Assembly (NCBI GenBank): GCA_003480725.1
Contig: QUJQ01000009.1
Coordinates: forward strand, 1 to 64,000
Origin: Clostridiaceae bacterium AM27-36LB
Lineage (GTDB): Bacteria; Bacillota; Clostridia; Lachnospirales; Lachnospiraceae
Length of the DNA: 64,000 bases
Direction: 5' to 3'
Shown in pieces: positions 44,185-53,317 of this stretch. The position numbers and the translations under genes were made by a program. The stretch's first letter is position 1. Every line of letters begins with the position of its first letter. Below the pieces are notes generated by a model. That model saw only the letters and a program-made list of their open reading frames with translations, did no database searches and was not told the origin of the DNA.

Positions 44185-45081
44185 TTAAAAACCTAACATT
44201 CTTACTTCTGGTTCCAGTTTTACCTGGAATTTCTCATACACCTGTTCCTGTACTTTCCGGATCAGGTCTGCCACATCAGCAGCCGTTGCTTCTCCACGGT
44301 TAATTACAAATCCACAGTGCTTCTCTGATACCTGGGCATCTCCCACAGAAAATCCGGAGAGTCCCGCATCCTGAATCAGTTTTCCTGCAAAATATCCTTC
44401 CGGCCGCTTAAAGGTACTTCCTGCACTTGCATAATTCAGCGGCTGCTTGGTAATTCTTGCTTCTTTCAGTTCTTCCATCCGATTCTGGATCGCTGTCGGA
44501 TCTCCCGGGGTCAGCTCCAGCACTGCTTCCAGCGCCACACTCTTCTCATGTAAGACACGGCTGGTGCGATAGCCAAATTCCATCTCAGCTCCTGTGTATT
44601 CCCGGAAGCTTCCGTCCTCACACATCACCTGTACCAGACGGACCACATCCTTCATCTCACCGCCGTAAGCGCCTGCATTCATGACCAGCGCGCCCCCGAT
44701 GGTTCCCGGAATCCCGGAAGCAAATTCCATTCCGGTCAACCCTTTTCTTCCTGCCTGTACAGCCACTTTGGACAACAGCGCACCTGCCTGTACATAGACC
44801 TTATTTCCTTCGATCCGCATGGCGGACATGTTTTTGAACAGATGAATAATGACTCCATCATATCCCTTGTCACTTACCAGCAGATTGCTTCCATTTCCTA
44901 CTATATAATAGGGGATCTGCTCACTTTTGCAGAACTCCACCACTGATTTTACATCTTCTGCAGATCCTGGCTCCACCAGCGCACGGGCCGGTCCTCCCAC
45001 ACGAAATGTGGTATGCTTTTTCATAGGCTCATCATACAGAACATGCCCTTTGCCGATCAGTTCTTCCAGCTTTGTTAACAT
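44185..45081 (-). CDS. murB: UDP-N-acetylenolpyruvoylglucosamine reductase
   Basis: About 298 residues. The FAD-binding region shows TTFRVGGPARALVEP and YIVGNGSNLLVSD; the catalytic Ser lies in NYASAGSTFKRPEGYFAGKLI. It makes UDP-MurNAc from the enolpyruvyl ether using NADPH in peptidoglycan synthesis. The start at 45081 follows AGGGGG and matches family length; a frame to 45123 adds an unsupported leader. Confidence 0.95.
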   Translation of the reverse strand: MLTKLEELIGKGHVLYDEPMKKHTTFRVGGPARALVEPGSAEDVKSVVEFCKSEQIPYYIVGNGSNLLVSDKGYDGVIIHLFKNMSAMRIEGNKVYVQAGALLSKVAVQAGRKGLTGMEFASGIPGTIGGALVMNAGAYGGEMKDVVRLVQVMCEDGSFREYTGAEMEFGYRTSRVLHEKSVALEAVLELTPGDPTAIQNRMEELKEARITKQPLNYASAGSTFKRPEGYFAGKLIQDAGLSGFSVGDAQVSEKHCGFVINRGEATAADVADLIRKVQEQVYEKFQVKLEPEVRMLGF

Positions 45082-45131
45082 CTTGTTCCCCCTGAAGTCT
45101 CTTTTTTTCATACCTATTAGCATACATCAAT

Positions 45132-47987
45132 TTATCGTTTTTGAGAAGTCGCTTTTTCCAAATAATGCTTCACATAATATCCTGTATAGGACTCTTTCAC
45201 TTCTGCAATCTCTTCCGGTGTTCCCTGTGCAACCACCGTTCCGCCGCCATCTCCGCCTTCCGGTCCCATATCAATGATATAATCAGCAGTCTTGATCACA
45301 TCCAGATTGTGTTCAATAACGATCACCGTATTGCCGCCTTCTGCCAGTCTCTGGAGGATCTCGGTCAGCTTATGCACATCTGCAAAATGAAGACCTGTGG
45401 TAGGCTCATCCAGAATATATACCGTCTTGCCTGTACTTCTTCGGCTCAGCTCGGTAGCCAGCTTGATCCGCTGTGCCTCTCCGCCTGACAATGTAGTGGA
45501 CGGCTGCCCCAGCTTAATATAGGAAAGTCCCACATCATAGAGCGTCTGGATCTTTCTTCGGACAAACGGCACATTTTCGAAAAAGTCCAGTGCTTCCTCC
45601 ACTGTCATCTCCAGCACATCGTAGATGCTCTTTCCTTTATATTTTACTTCCAAAGTCTCCCGATTATACCGTTTTCCCTGGCAGACTTCACATGGCACAT
45701 AGACATCCGGCAGAAAATGCATCTCGATCTTGATAATTCCATCACCGGAGCAGGCTTCGCAGCGGCCGCCCTTTACGTTAAAGCTGAACCGTCCTTTTTT
45801 GTAACCCTTGGCTTTTGCATCCGATGTAGATGCGAACAGATCCCGGATCATATCAAATACACCAGTGTAGGTAGCCGGATTGGACCGGGGCGTTCTTCCG
45901 ATGGGGGACTGATCGATGCAGATTACCTTGTCAAGCTGCTCCATGCCTTCAATGGTGCGGTGTTTACCCGGAATGGTTCTTGCCCGGTTCAAGGTCTTCG
46001 CCAGCGTCTTATAAAGAATCTCATTGACCAGTGAACTCTTGCCAGATCCTGACACACCTGTCACGCAGGTCAGCACTCCCAGCGGAAACCGCACATCAAT
46101 ATTCCGCAGATTATTCTCTCTTGCGCCACGGACGGTCATCCACCCCGTCGGTGTCCGTCTGGTCTCAGGGACCGGGATCTGCAGACGGCCGCTAAGGTAC
46201 GCTCCGGTCACAGATGCCGGATTCTCCATCAGCTCTCTGGCTGTACCGGTGGCAACCACCTGTCCACCGTGTTCTCCTGCTCCCGGTCCGATATCCACAA
46301 TATAATCTGCTGCCAGCATGGTATCCTCGTCATGTTCAACCACGATCACTGTATTTCCCAGATCCCGCAGACGACACAGGGTTCTCAGCAGCTTGTCATT
46401 ATCTCTCTGATGAAGTCCGATACTTGGCTCATCCAGAATATAAGCAACGCCTACCAGCCCAGAACCGATCTGAGTTGCCAGACGGATACGCTGGGCTTCA
46501 CCGCCGGACAGTGTTCCGGTAGCACGGGTCAGGGACAGATAATCAAGACCCACATCCATCAGGAATCGGATTCTTGCACGAATTTCTTTCAGGATCTGTC
46601 CGCCGATCAACTCCTGTTGATGAGTGAGTGTCATCTGTTCCAGAAACTGCTGCAGATCCCGCACCGACTGATCTGTCACCTCAAAAATATTTTTATCACA
46701 GACAGTCACCGCCAGTGAAGTCGGTTTCAGTCGCTGTCCTTTACATGCACGGCAGGGCGTGATCCTCATAAAGCTCTCATACTCCTGCTTCATGGCATCG
46801 GAACCCGTCTCGCGATACCGTCTCTCACAATTCTTGATCAATCCTTCAAATGCTACCGGATAGATGCCTTCACCTCTCTGCCCTTTATAATGGACCATCA
46901 CCTCTCTGCCATCAGTTCCATGGATCAGCATATGACGGATCTCCTCCGGCAGTTCCTCATAAGGAGTATTCAGGTCAAAGTCATAGGCCTCTGACAGTGC
47001 TTTCAGGATCGCATAGGTAAAGCTGGACGGATCCGTACAGGACTGCCATCCCATTACCTGGATGGCTCCCTCTGCAATACTCAAAGCTTTATCCGGGATC
47101 ATCAGATCCTCGTCAAATTCCATCTTGTAGCCAAGTCCGGAACACTCCGGGCAGGCACCAAAGGGATTGTTAAAGGAAAAACTTCTTGGCTCCACTTCCT
47201 CAATGCTGATACCACAATCCGGGCAGGCATAGCTGGAACTGAAGGTCAGGATCTCCCCGTCGATCACTTCCACCACCAATAGTCCATCCGACAGTCCAAG
47301 CGCTGTTTCAATTGAGTCTGCCAGACGTTTCTCGATCCCCGGCTTTACTACCAGACGATCTACCACGATCTCAATGAGATGCTTGTTATTTTTTTCCAGC
47401 TTGATCTCCTCGGACAGATCATACAGATGTCCATCGATCTTCACACGGACAAATCCGCTCTTTCTGGCTTTTTCCAGCACTTTCACATGCTCACCCTTCC
47501 GGCCTTTGACCACCGGAGCCAGCAGCTGAATCTTCGTTCTCTCTGGCAGCGCCATGACCTGATCCACCATCTGATCCACACTCTGTTTATGGATCTCTCT
47601 GCCGCATTTGGGACAGTGTGGTGTGCCGATCCTTGCATAGAGCAGACGGAAATAATCATAGATCTCCGTCACTGTTCCCACCGTAGATCTTGGATTACGG
47701 TTGGTGGATTTCTGATCAATGGAAATGGCCGGAGACAGTCCTTCAATACTCTCAACGTCCGGCTTCTCCATCTGTCCTAAGAACTGACGGGCATAGGAGG
47801 ATAAGGACTCCATATAACGTCTCTGTCCTTCCGCATAGATCGTATCAAAGGCCAGGGAAGATTTTCCCGAACCGGACAGACCCGTCAGAACCACCAGCTC
47901 ATTTCTGGGGATCTCCAGACTGATATTTTTCAGATTGTGCTCATTGGCACCTCGAATCTTTATAAATTTTCTTCTCTCTTCAGACAT
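45132..47987 (-). CDS. uvrA: UvrABC system protein A
   Basis: 951 residues with two ABC ATPase modules: Walker [13 protein letters not shown] and [12 protein letters not shown], signatures [12 protein letters not shown] and [12 protein letters not shown], and zinc-finger cysteines (CPKC, CPDC/CPEC, CEAC/CEVC). It recognises bulky DNA lesions and loads UvrB in nucleotide excision repair. It starts 2 bp after uvrB. Confidence 0.98.
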   Translation of the reverse strand: MSEERRKFIKIRGANEHNLKNISLEIPRNELVVLTGLSGSGKSSLAFDTIYAEGQRRYMESLSSYARQFLGQMEKPDVESIEGLSPAISIDQKSTNRNPRSTVGTVTEIYDYFRLLYARIGTPHCPKCGREIHKQSVDQMVDQVMALPERTKIQLLAPVVKGRKGEHVKVLEKARKSGFVRVKIDGHLYDLSEEIKLEKNNKHLIEIVVDRLVVKPGIEKRLADSIETALGLSDGLLVVEVIDGEILTFSSSYACPDCGISIEEVEPRSFSFNNPFGACPECSGLGYKMEFDEDLMIPDKALSIAEGAIQVMGWQSCTDPSSFTYAILKALSEAYDFDLNTPYEELPEEIRHMLIHGTDGREVMVHYKGQRGEGIYPVAFEGLIKNCERRYRETGSDAMKQEYESFMRITPCRACKGQRLKPTSLAVTVCDKNIFEVTDQSVRDLQQFLEQMTLTHQQELIGGQILKEIRARIRFLMDVGLDYLSLTRATGTLSGGEAQRIRLATQIGSGLVGVAYILDEPSIGLHQRDNDKLLRTLCRLRDLGNTVIVVEHDEDTMLAADYIVDIGPGAGEHGGQVVATGTARELMENPASVTGAYLSGRLQIPVPETRRTPTGWMTVRGARENNLRNIDVRFPLGVLTCVTGVSGSGKSSLVNEILYKTLAKTLNRARTIPGKHRTIEGMEQLDKVICIDQSPIGRTPRSNPATYTGVFDMIRDLFASTSDAKAKGYKKGRFSFNVKGGRCEACSGDGIIKIEMHFLPDVYVPCEVCQGKRYNRETLEVKYKGKSIYDVLEMTVEEALDFFENVPFVRRKIQTLYDVGLSYIKLGQPSTTLSGGEAQRIKLATELSRRSTGKTVYILDEPTTGLHFADVHKLTEILQRLAEGGNTVIVIEHNLDVIKTADYIIDMGPEGGDGGGTVVAQGTPEEIAEVKESYTGYYVKHYLEKATSQKR

Positions 47988-47989
47988 TC

Positions 47990-49972
47990 TTACTCCTCAT
48001 TCTGTAGCTTCTTCAGTTCGATCATCTGATCACGCAGAGCTGCTGCAGTCTCAAAATCCAGATCCGCCGCTGCTTTCTTCATCTTCTTCTGTACTTGCTC
48101 GATCAGTTTCTTCAGTTCTTTCGGACTCATGGATTCCGGATCCTTCTCAAATTTCAGGTCGTCCTGCGATACTTCCTTAGATATACGGATCAGATCGCGC
48201 ACTGCCTTGTGAATGGTCTGCGGTGTGATACCATGTTCCTCATTGTATGCCTTCTGGATCTCCCGTCTACGGTTGGTCTCCTCGATAGCCAGCCGCATGG
48301 AATCCGTCATGTTGTCCGCATACATGATGACATGACCTTCGCTGTTACGTGCCGCACGTCCAATGGTCTGGATCAGGGATGTCTCCGAACGCAGAAATCC
48401 CTCCTTGTCCGCATCCAGGATCGCTACCAGCGTAATCTCCGGAATATCCAGACCTTCACGAAGCAGGTTGATACCCACTAGCACGTCAAACACATCCAAA
48501 CGCATATCCCGGATGATCTCCATCCGCTCCAACGTATCCACATCTGAGTGAAGATACCTCACCCGAATGCCCAGTTCCTTCATATAATCGGTCAGATCTT
48601 CTGCCATCCGCTTGGTCAGGGTGGTGATCAGCACCTTGTGTTTTCCTTCTACTTCCTTGCGGATCTCCCCGATCAGATCGTCAATCTGTCCTTCCACCGG
48701 ACGCACAGACACCTCCGGATCAAGAAGACCGGTAGGCCTGATGATCTGTTCCGCTCTCAACAGCTCATGCTCCGCCTCATAGTCTCCCGGTGTTGCCGAC
48801 ACGAACAACATCTGATTGATCTTACTCTCAAATTCTTCAAAATTCAATGGACGGTTATCCTTGGCAGACGGCAGACGGAATCCATAGTCCACCAGCGTGT
48901 TTTTCCGGCTCTGGTCTCCAAAATACATTCCGCGGATCTGTGGAATGGTCTTGTGGGACTCATCAATGATGATCAGAGAATCATCGGGAAAATAATCCAT
49001 CAGTGTGTGCGGCGGTTGTCCCGGCTTCAGACCTGCCAGATGTCTGGAATAATTCTCAATTCCCGAGCAGAATCCCGTCTCCTTTAACATCTCGATATCA
49101 AAGTTGGTACGCTCTGCAATCCGCTGGGCTTCCAGCAGCTTGTCCTCACTCTTAAAATAACGCACCCGTTCATCCAGTTCTTTTTCGATCTCCACCACTG
49201 CCCGCTTGATCTGATCTCCGGGTACTACATAGTGAGATGCCGGGAAGATCGCCACATGCTCAAGCTCTCCTTTGATCTCGCCAGTCAGTACATCGATCTC
49301 GGTGATCCGCTCGATCTCGTCTCCGAAGAATTCCACACGAACTGCAGTATCCGTGGATGCCGCCGGAAAGATCTCCACCACATCCCCGCGGACACGGAAG
49401 GTACCACGTTTGAAATCCATCTCATTCCGGTCATACTGAATGTCGATCAGTGCCCGCAGGATCTCATCCCGATCCCGCTCCATGCCAGGCCGCAGAGATA
49501 CCATCATCTTCTCAAAGTTCTCCGGCTCACCCAGTCCATAGATGCAGGATACACTGGAGACGATGATCACATCCCGCCGTTCGATTAGTGCCGCCGTTGC
49601 CGACAGACGCAGCTTGTCGATCTCATCGTTGATAGATGAATCCTTTGCTATATAAGTATCACTGGAAGGCACATACGCCTCCGGTTGATAATAATCGTAA
49701 TACGAGACAAAATATTCCACTGCATTTTCCGGAAAGAACTCCTTCATCTCTCCATATAACTGTGCGGCCAGTGTTTTATTATGGGCGATCAGCAGCGTCG
49801 GCTTGTTCAGCTTCTGGATCACATTTGCCATGGTAAATGTCTTTCCTGATCCCGTCACGCCAAGCAGTGTCTCAAACTGATTGCCCTCCTCAAATCCCTT
49901 CACCAGCTGGTCAATGGCCTGTGGCTGGTCTCCGGTCGGTTGATATTCAGATACTAATTTGAAGTGATCCAT
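47990..49972 (-). CDS. uvrB: UvrABC system protein B
   Basis: 660 residues. The helicase motifs are [23 protein letters not shown] and QTIGRAARN. The beta-hairpin used for lesion verification is present ([11 protein letters not shown]). The C-terminal UVR motif ([18 protein letters not shown]) binds UvrC. It heads the uvrBA-murB-rapZ-whiA-crh series. CAGGAG lies before the ATG and the upstream gene ends in a strong terminator, so a promoter is expected within 49973-50040; a TATACT at 50029-50024 is a candidate -10. Confidence 0.98.
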   Translation of the reverse strand: MDHFKLVSEYQPTGDQPQAIDQLVKGFEEGNQFETLLGVTGSGKTFTMANVIQKLNKPTLLIAHNKTLAAQLYGEMKEFFPENAVEYFVSYYDYYQPEAYVPSSDTYIAKDSSINDEIDKLRLSATAALIERRDVIIVSSVSCIYGLGEPENFEKMMVSLRPGMERDRDEILRALIDIQYDRNEMDFKRGTFRVRGDVVEIFPAASTDTAVRVEFFGDEIERITEIDVLTGEIKGELEHVAIFPASHYVVPGDQIKRAVVEIEKELDERVRYFKSEDKLLEAQRIAERTNFDIEMLKETGFCSGIENYSRHLAGLKPGQPPHTLMDYFPDDSLIIIDESHKTIPQIRGMYFGDQSRKNTLVDYGFRLPSAKDNRPLNFEEFESKINQMLFVSATPGDYEAEHELLRAEQIIRPTGLLDPEVSVRPVEGQIDDLIGEIRKEVEGKHKVLITTLTKRMAEDLTDYMKELGIRVRYLHSDVDTLERMEIIRDMRLDVFDVLVGINLLREGLDIPEITLVAILDADKEGFLRSETSLIQTIGRAARNSEGHVIMYADNMTDSMRLAIEETNRRREIQKAYNEEHGITPQTIHKAVRDLIRISKEVSQDDLKFEKDPESMSPKELKKLIEQVQKKMKKAAADLDFETAAALRDQMIELKKLQNEE

Positions 49973-50041
49973 TGTCTTCTCCTGATTGATCTTTGTTTCT
50001 GTTCCTAGTATTGTTACCCACCAAGTATATCATTCAAAAGA

Positions 50042-50085
50042 AAAAAAGTACAGAACAAACTCGAATGTTTGTTCTGTACTTTTTT
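50042..50085. terminator. Strong bidirectional terminator
   Basis: AAAAAAGTACAGAACAAAC (50042-50060) pairs perfectly over 19 bp with its complement at 50067-50085, around a 6-nt loop. The A and T runs serve as U-tails on both strands. It ends the upstream PBP gene on the minus strand. Confidence 0.92.
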
Positions 50086-50086
50086 C

Positions 50087-52063
50087 TTAATCATTCAGAT
50101 TCCGTGAAGACCGGTCTTTATGGAGTTCCGTCATATAATTGTACCAGATATCCAACGGATATGTGGCTCCCGACAGAGAGTGGGTACTGCGCGGAGAGTC
50201 AAATCCAACCCACACGCCGGTGGTATAGTAAGCTGTATAGCCCACAAACCATCCATCAATGTTGTCGTTGGTGGTTCCGGTCTTTCCGGCACAGGGCATA
50301 TTGGTCAGTGCTTTTCCGTGGGCGGTTCCACGGGTCAGAACCCCTTCCAGAATGTTGGTCATCTCATGAGCAGCCGAAGACTGATAGACCTGCTTCTCTT
50401 CTGTTTCCGGCCTGACGACCACATTTCCCGCGCTGTCAGTGATCAGGGTGACACAGGTAGGCTGGCGGAACACACCTTCATTTTCCAATGTAGCATAAGC
50501 AGATGTCATCTCCAGACAGCTTGCACCTTTACTCAATCCACCCAGTGCAGCGGATAACACATAATCGCTGTCCTGGATCGATGAAAAATTCATATTCAAC
50601 AGATACTGAAGCCCCACCTCCGGTGTCAGTTCCCGGAACAGTTTATATGCAACCGTGTTCTTGGACTGTTCCACTGCAGTCCGAAGCGATATGGCTCCGG
50701 AATAACTTCCTGCATTGGAAGGTCCATCCGGCTCCTTGGAATCGACCACCGTGGAAGAAGCCGTGTAGCCACGCTCCAATGCCGGCGTGTAGACGATCAA
50801 TGGCTTGATGGAGCTTCCCGGCTGACGGAAGCTTAAGTAAGCCCGGTTATAATCCGCAGACACATCATCCTGGCTGCGTCCGCCTACAATAGCAGTGACC
50901 AGACCAGTCGTGTTGTCAATGGTAACCGCTGATGCCTGCAGCGCATAGGAACCGTTGTTATTTCTCGTATTATAATCTTCCAGTTCCGTATCTACCGTCG
51001 TCTGCAGCAGTTCCTGCGCTTCCATATCAATGGAGGTATAGACCTTGTAACCATTGTTGTACAGCATATCATGACAGGTATCATAATCCTTCCCCGTCAC
51101 TTCCATCAATGCTCTCGTTGCACATTCATAGATATACGTATGTGCCCATGTACGGGTGTAGGACGGGCTGTACGGATTCAGCGTGATCTTTTCATTTACC
51201 GCATCCGTATATTGCCGCTCATTGATGATCCCGTCATCCAGCATATTCTGAAGGATCAGATTCCGGCGCTCTATCGTCTTGTCCGCATGAGTCAGCGGAT
51301 CATAGATACTTGGATTGTTGGGAATTGCACATAAAAATGCCGTTTCCGACAGATCCAGGTCAGACACACTGCGGCTGAAATATTTCTGACTGGCAGCCTC
51401 GATACCATAACATCCATTGGAAAAATAAATATTATTGATATAAAATTCCAGCAGCTCGTCTTTGGAATATTCCCGTTCCATAGCATGGGCGATAAAGATT
51501 TCCTCCACTTTACGTTCCCAGCGGATGGTATGAGTCAGATAAATGTTCCTCACCAGCTGCTGTGTGATTGTACTTCCGCCCTGGGTGATCCGTCCCTTTC
51601 CAAGCAGTGAAGTCACCGCACGCACAATAGCAAATGAATCAGAACCATGGTGCTTGTAAAACCTCTTATCCTCAATACTGACAAATGCCTGTTTTACCAG
51701 TTCTGGAATCTGGTCAGAAGTCAGATAAATAATATTTTTATCGTTCTGCAGTAATGCGATCCGGTTGCCGTCGGAATCATAGACTTCCCCCACCTGCCCG
51801 GTCTGAAAATCACTGGCAGATGACTCCCTGGCAACGGTCTGTGCTTCCAGATACAGAGAAAATACTTTCTGCGGATATCCTGCCACAAAAAACAGTCCGA
51901 TCGCACCAAGTACAATACACAATACACAGATCTGTGTCAGATGAAATACAAAACTGTTCATGTTCTTGCGGGAATGCTTCTTTGTTGTGGTCTTTTTGTG
52001 TTGTGATTTTTTATGATGTGCCCTTTTCTTTGTCTGTTTATCAGGTAAATGTTCGTTCTCCAT
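50087..52063 (-). CDS. Class A penicillin-binding protein
   Basis: About 658 residues. The very basic N-terminal tail (KKRAHHKKSQHKK) is cytoplasmic, followed by a membrane helix (LTQICVLCIVLGAIGLFFVA). The GT51 glycosyltransferase has EDKRFYKHHG and GGSTITQQLVRN. The transpeptidase motifs are SSIK (PGSSIKPLIVYT), SKN and KTG (AGKTGTTND). It both polymerises and cross-links peptidoglycan. The start at 52063 follows AAGGGG. It is the smaller of two class A PBPs in the window and is monocistronic. Confidence 0.94.
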   Translation of the reverse strand: MENEHLPDKQTKKRAHHKKSQHKKTTTKKHSRKNMNSFVFHLTQICVLCIVLGAIGLFFVAGYPQKVFSLYLEAQTVARESSASDFQTGQVGEVYDSDGNRIALLQNDKNIIYLTSDQIPELVKQAFVSIEDKRFYKHHGSDSFAIVRAVTSLLGKGRITQGGSTITQQLVRNIYLTHTIRWERKVEEIFIAHAMEREYSKDELLEFYINNIYFSNGCYGIEAASQKYFSRSVSDLDLSETAFLCAIPNNPSIYDPLTHADKTIERRNLILQNMLDDGIINERQYTDAVNEKITLNPYSPSYTRTWAHTYIYECATRALMEVTGKDYDTCHDMLYNNGYKVYTSIDMEAQELLQTTVDTELEDYNTRNNNGSYALQASAVTIDNTTGLVTAIVGGRSQDDVSADYNRAYLSFRQPGSSIKPLIVYTPALERGYTASSTVVDSKEPDGPSNAGSYSGAISLRTAVEQSKNTVAYKLFRELTPEVGLQYLLNMNFSSIQDSDYVLSAALGGLSKGASCLEMTSAYATLENEGVFRQPTCVTLITDSAGNVVVRPETEEKQVYQSSAAHEMTNILEGVLTRGTAHGKALTNMPCAGKTGTTNDNIDGWFVGYTAYYTTGVWVGFDSPRSTHSLSGATYPLDIWYNYMTELHKDRSSRNLND

Positions 52064-52272
52064 AATCGGCCCCTTTATTATTTCTCTATTATTTTGTGAT
52101 TTCATCACTCAATAATTTCGCCGTTCGTCAAGAGTGAGCAAGCGCTCTTTGATTCTCTTGCGCTCATTATTTCATATTTTGGCAGGAAGTTCAACCATGG
52201 CAGAACAAGATTTCTATACTTCTGCGGTGCAGTCTGTTATAATAAAAGCCACTTACAGACGGAGGACTGACT

Positions 52273-52992
52273 GTGAACTACGTGATTTCAGATATTCATG
52301 GCTGCTATGAGCAGTACATAAAATTATTAGATAAAATTCATTTTTCAGAGAGAGATACTTTATATCTGCTGGGAGATCTGGTAGACCGTGGACCTGAGCC
52401 CATGGAAGTGGTCAAGGACGTGATGCGGCGAAAAAATGTGGTGACGATCATGGGCAACCATGACTACCGGGCACTGCGGATCCTGGAGCGGTTCGATATC
52501 GGCGAGACACCGGACCCACATGGAACCATCATCAATTCCGAGGATCTGCTGACCTGCAAATACTGGATCAAAGACGGCGGAAAGTCAACGGTACAGGGAT
52601 TTTTAAATATGAGCCTTCATGAACGAAGTGAATTTCTGGATTATTTTCGGAAGATGCCTTCTTATCAGAAAGTGACAGCCGCAGACAAAACTTACATTCT
52701 GGTTCATGGCGGCATCCGTGATTTTGAAGAGTCGAAACCTCTGGAACAATATAAACTTCAGGACTTTATCTACGAACGGACCGATTATGAAAGACGATAT
52801 TATTCCGATCCTTCCATCTATCTGGTGACCGGACACACCCCCACCCAGCTGATCCGGAAAGATATGGAACCACTGATCTACGAAGGTGCCGGACATATCG
52901 CCGTGGACTGCGGCTGCGTCTTCGGAGGAAATCTGGCCGCCTATTGCCTGGAGACCGGAGAATGCACCTATGTGGAGGGATATGAGAAGTAA
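52273..52992 (+). CDS. PPP-family metallophosphatase
   Basis: 239 residues starting with GTG behind GGAGG. The bimetal site is complete: DIHGCYEQY, GDLVDRGP, GNHDYRA, VHGGI and TGHTPT. It belongs to the bacterial PPP group (PrpA/diadenosine-tetraphosphatase-like), which acts on phosphoproteins or Ap4A; the substrate cannot be decided. It is one of few plus-strand genes, with TATAAT at 52238 as a possible -10, and is followed directly by the palindromic repeat. Confidence 0.9.
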   Translation: MNYVISDIHGCYEQYIKLLDKIHFSERDTLYLLGDLVDRGPEPMEVVKDVMRRKNVVTIMGNHDYRALRILERFDIGETPDPHGTIINSEDLLTCKYWIKDGGKSTVQGFLNMSLHERSEFLDYFRKMPSYQKVTAADKTYILVHGGIRDFEESKPLEQYKLQDFIYERTDYERRYYSDPSIYLVTGHTPTQLIRKDMEPLIYEGAGHIAVDCGCVFGGNLAAYCLETGECTYVEGYEK

Positions 52993-53039
52993 TCAAATAC
53001 TCTCGAAAATTCCTCTGTCCGAGCGGCACTCCAAACTTC

Positions 53040-53310
53040 TCCCCAAACCTACAGCACCCCTGAACAGCAGCATAAAACTCTTGAAAACCTACAACAGCCC
53101 TGAGCGGTAGCAATAAACTGCGCTGTATGACTTGGAGCGAACAGGAAGGTTCTGTTGTACTGACTGATGCGTACACCTTAGTGTACGTAAGCAGGCAGTA
53201 CAGCAGGACTTTTCTGTCCGATACACGTCATACGAGCTTTTATGCTACCACTCAGGGCTGCTATATTTTCATACGAACTTTATGCTACCACTCAGGGCTG
53301 CTATATTTTA
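53040..53310. repeat. Large imperfect palindrome with four copies of a 40-bp repeat
   Basis: This fills the space between two convergent genes. The centre is GTACAC-CTTA-GTGTAC (53171-53186). The arms of about 85 nt match with roughly three quarters identity, including GTATGAC ends. Outside these lie two inverted and two direct copies of a unit containing CAGCCCTGAGnGGTAGCA: copies near 53050 and 53095 read forward, and copies at 53229-53269 and 53270-53309 read in reverse, 29 bp identical to each other. The transcript would fold into one long hairpin. It could be a MITE-like element or a bidirectional terminator grown from repeats. No transposase is present. Confidence 0.75.
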
Positions 53311-53317
53311 TATTTTT

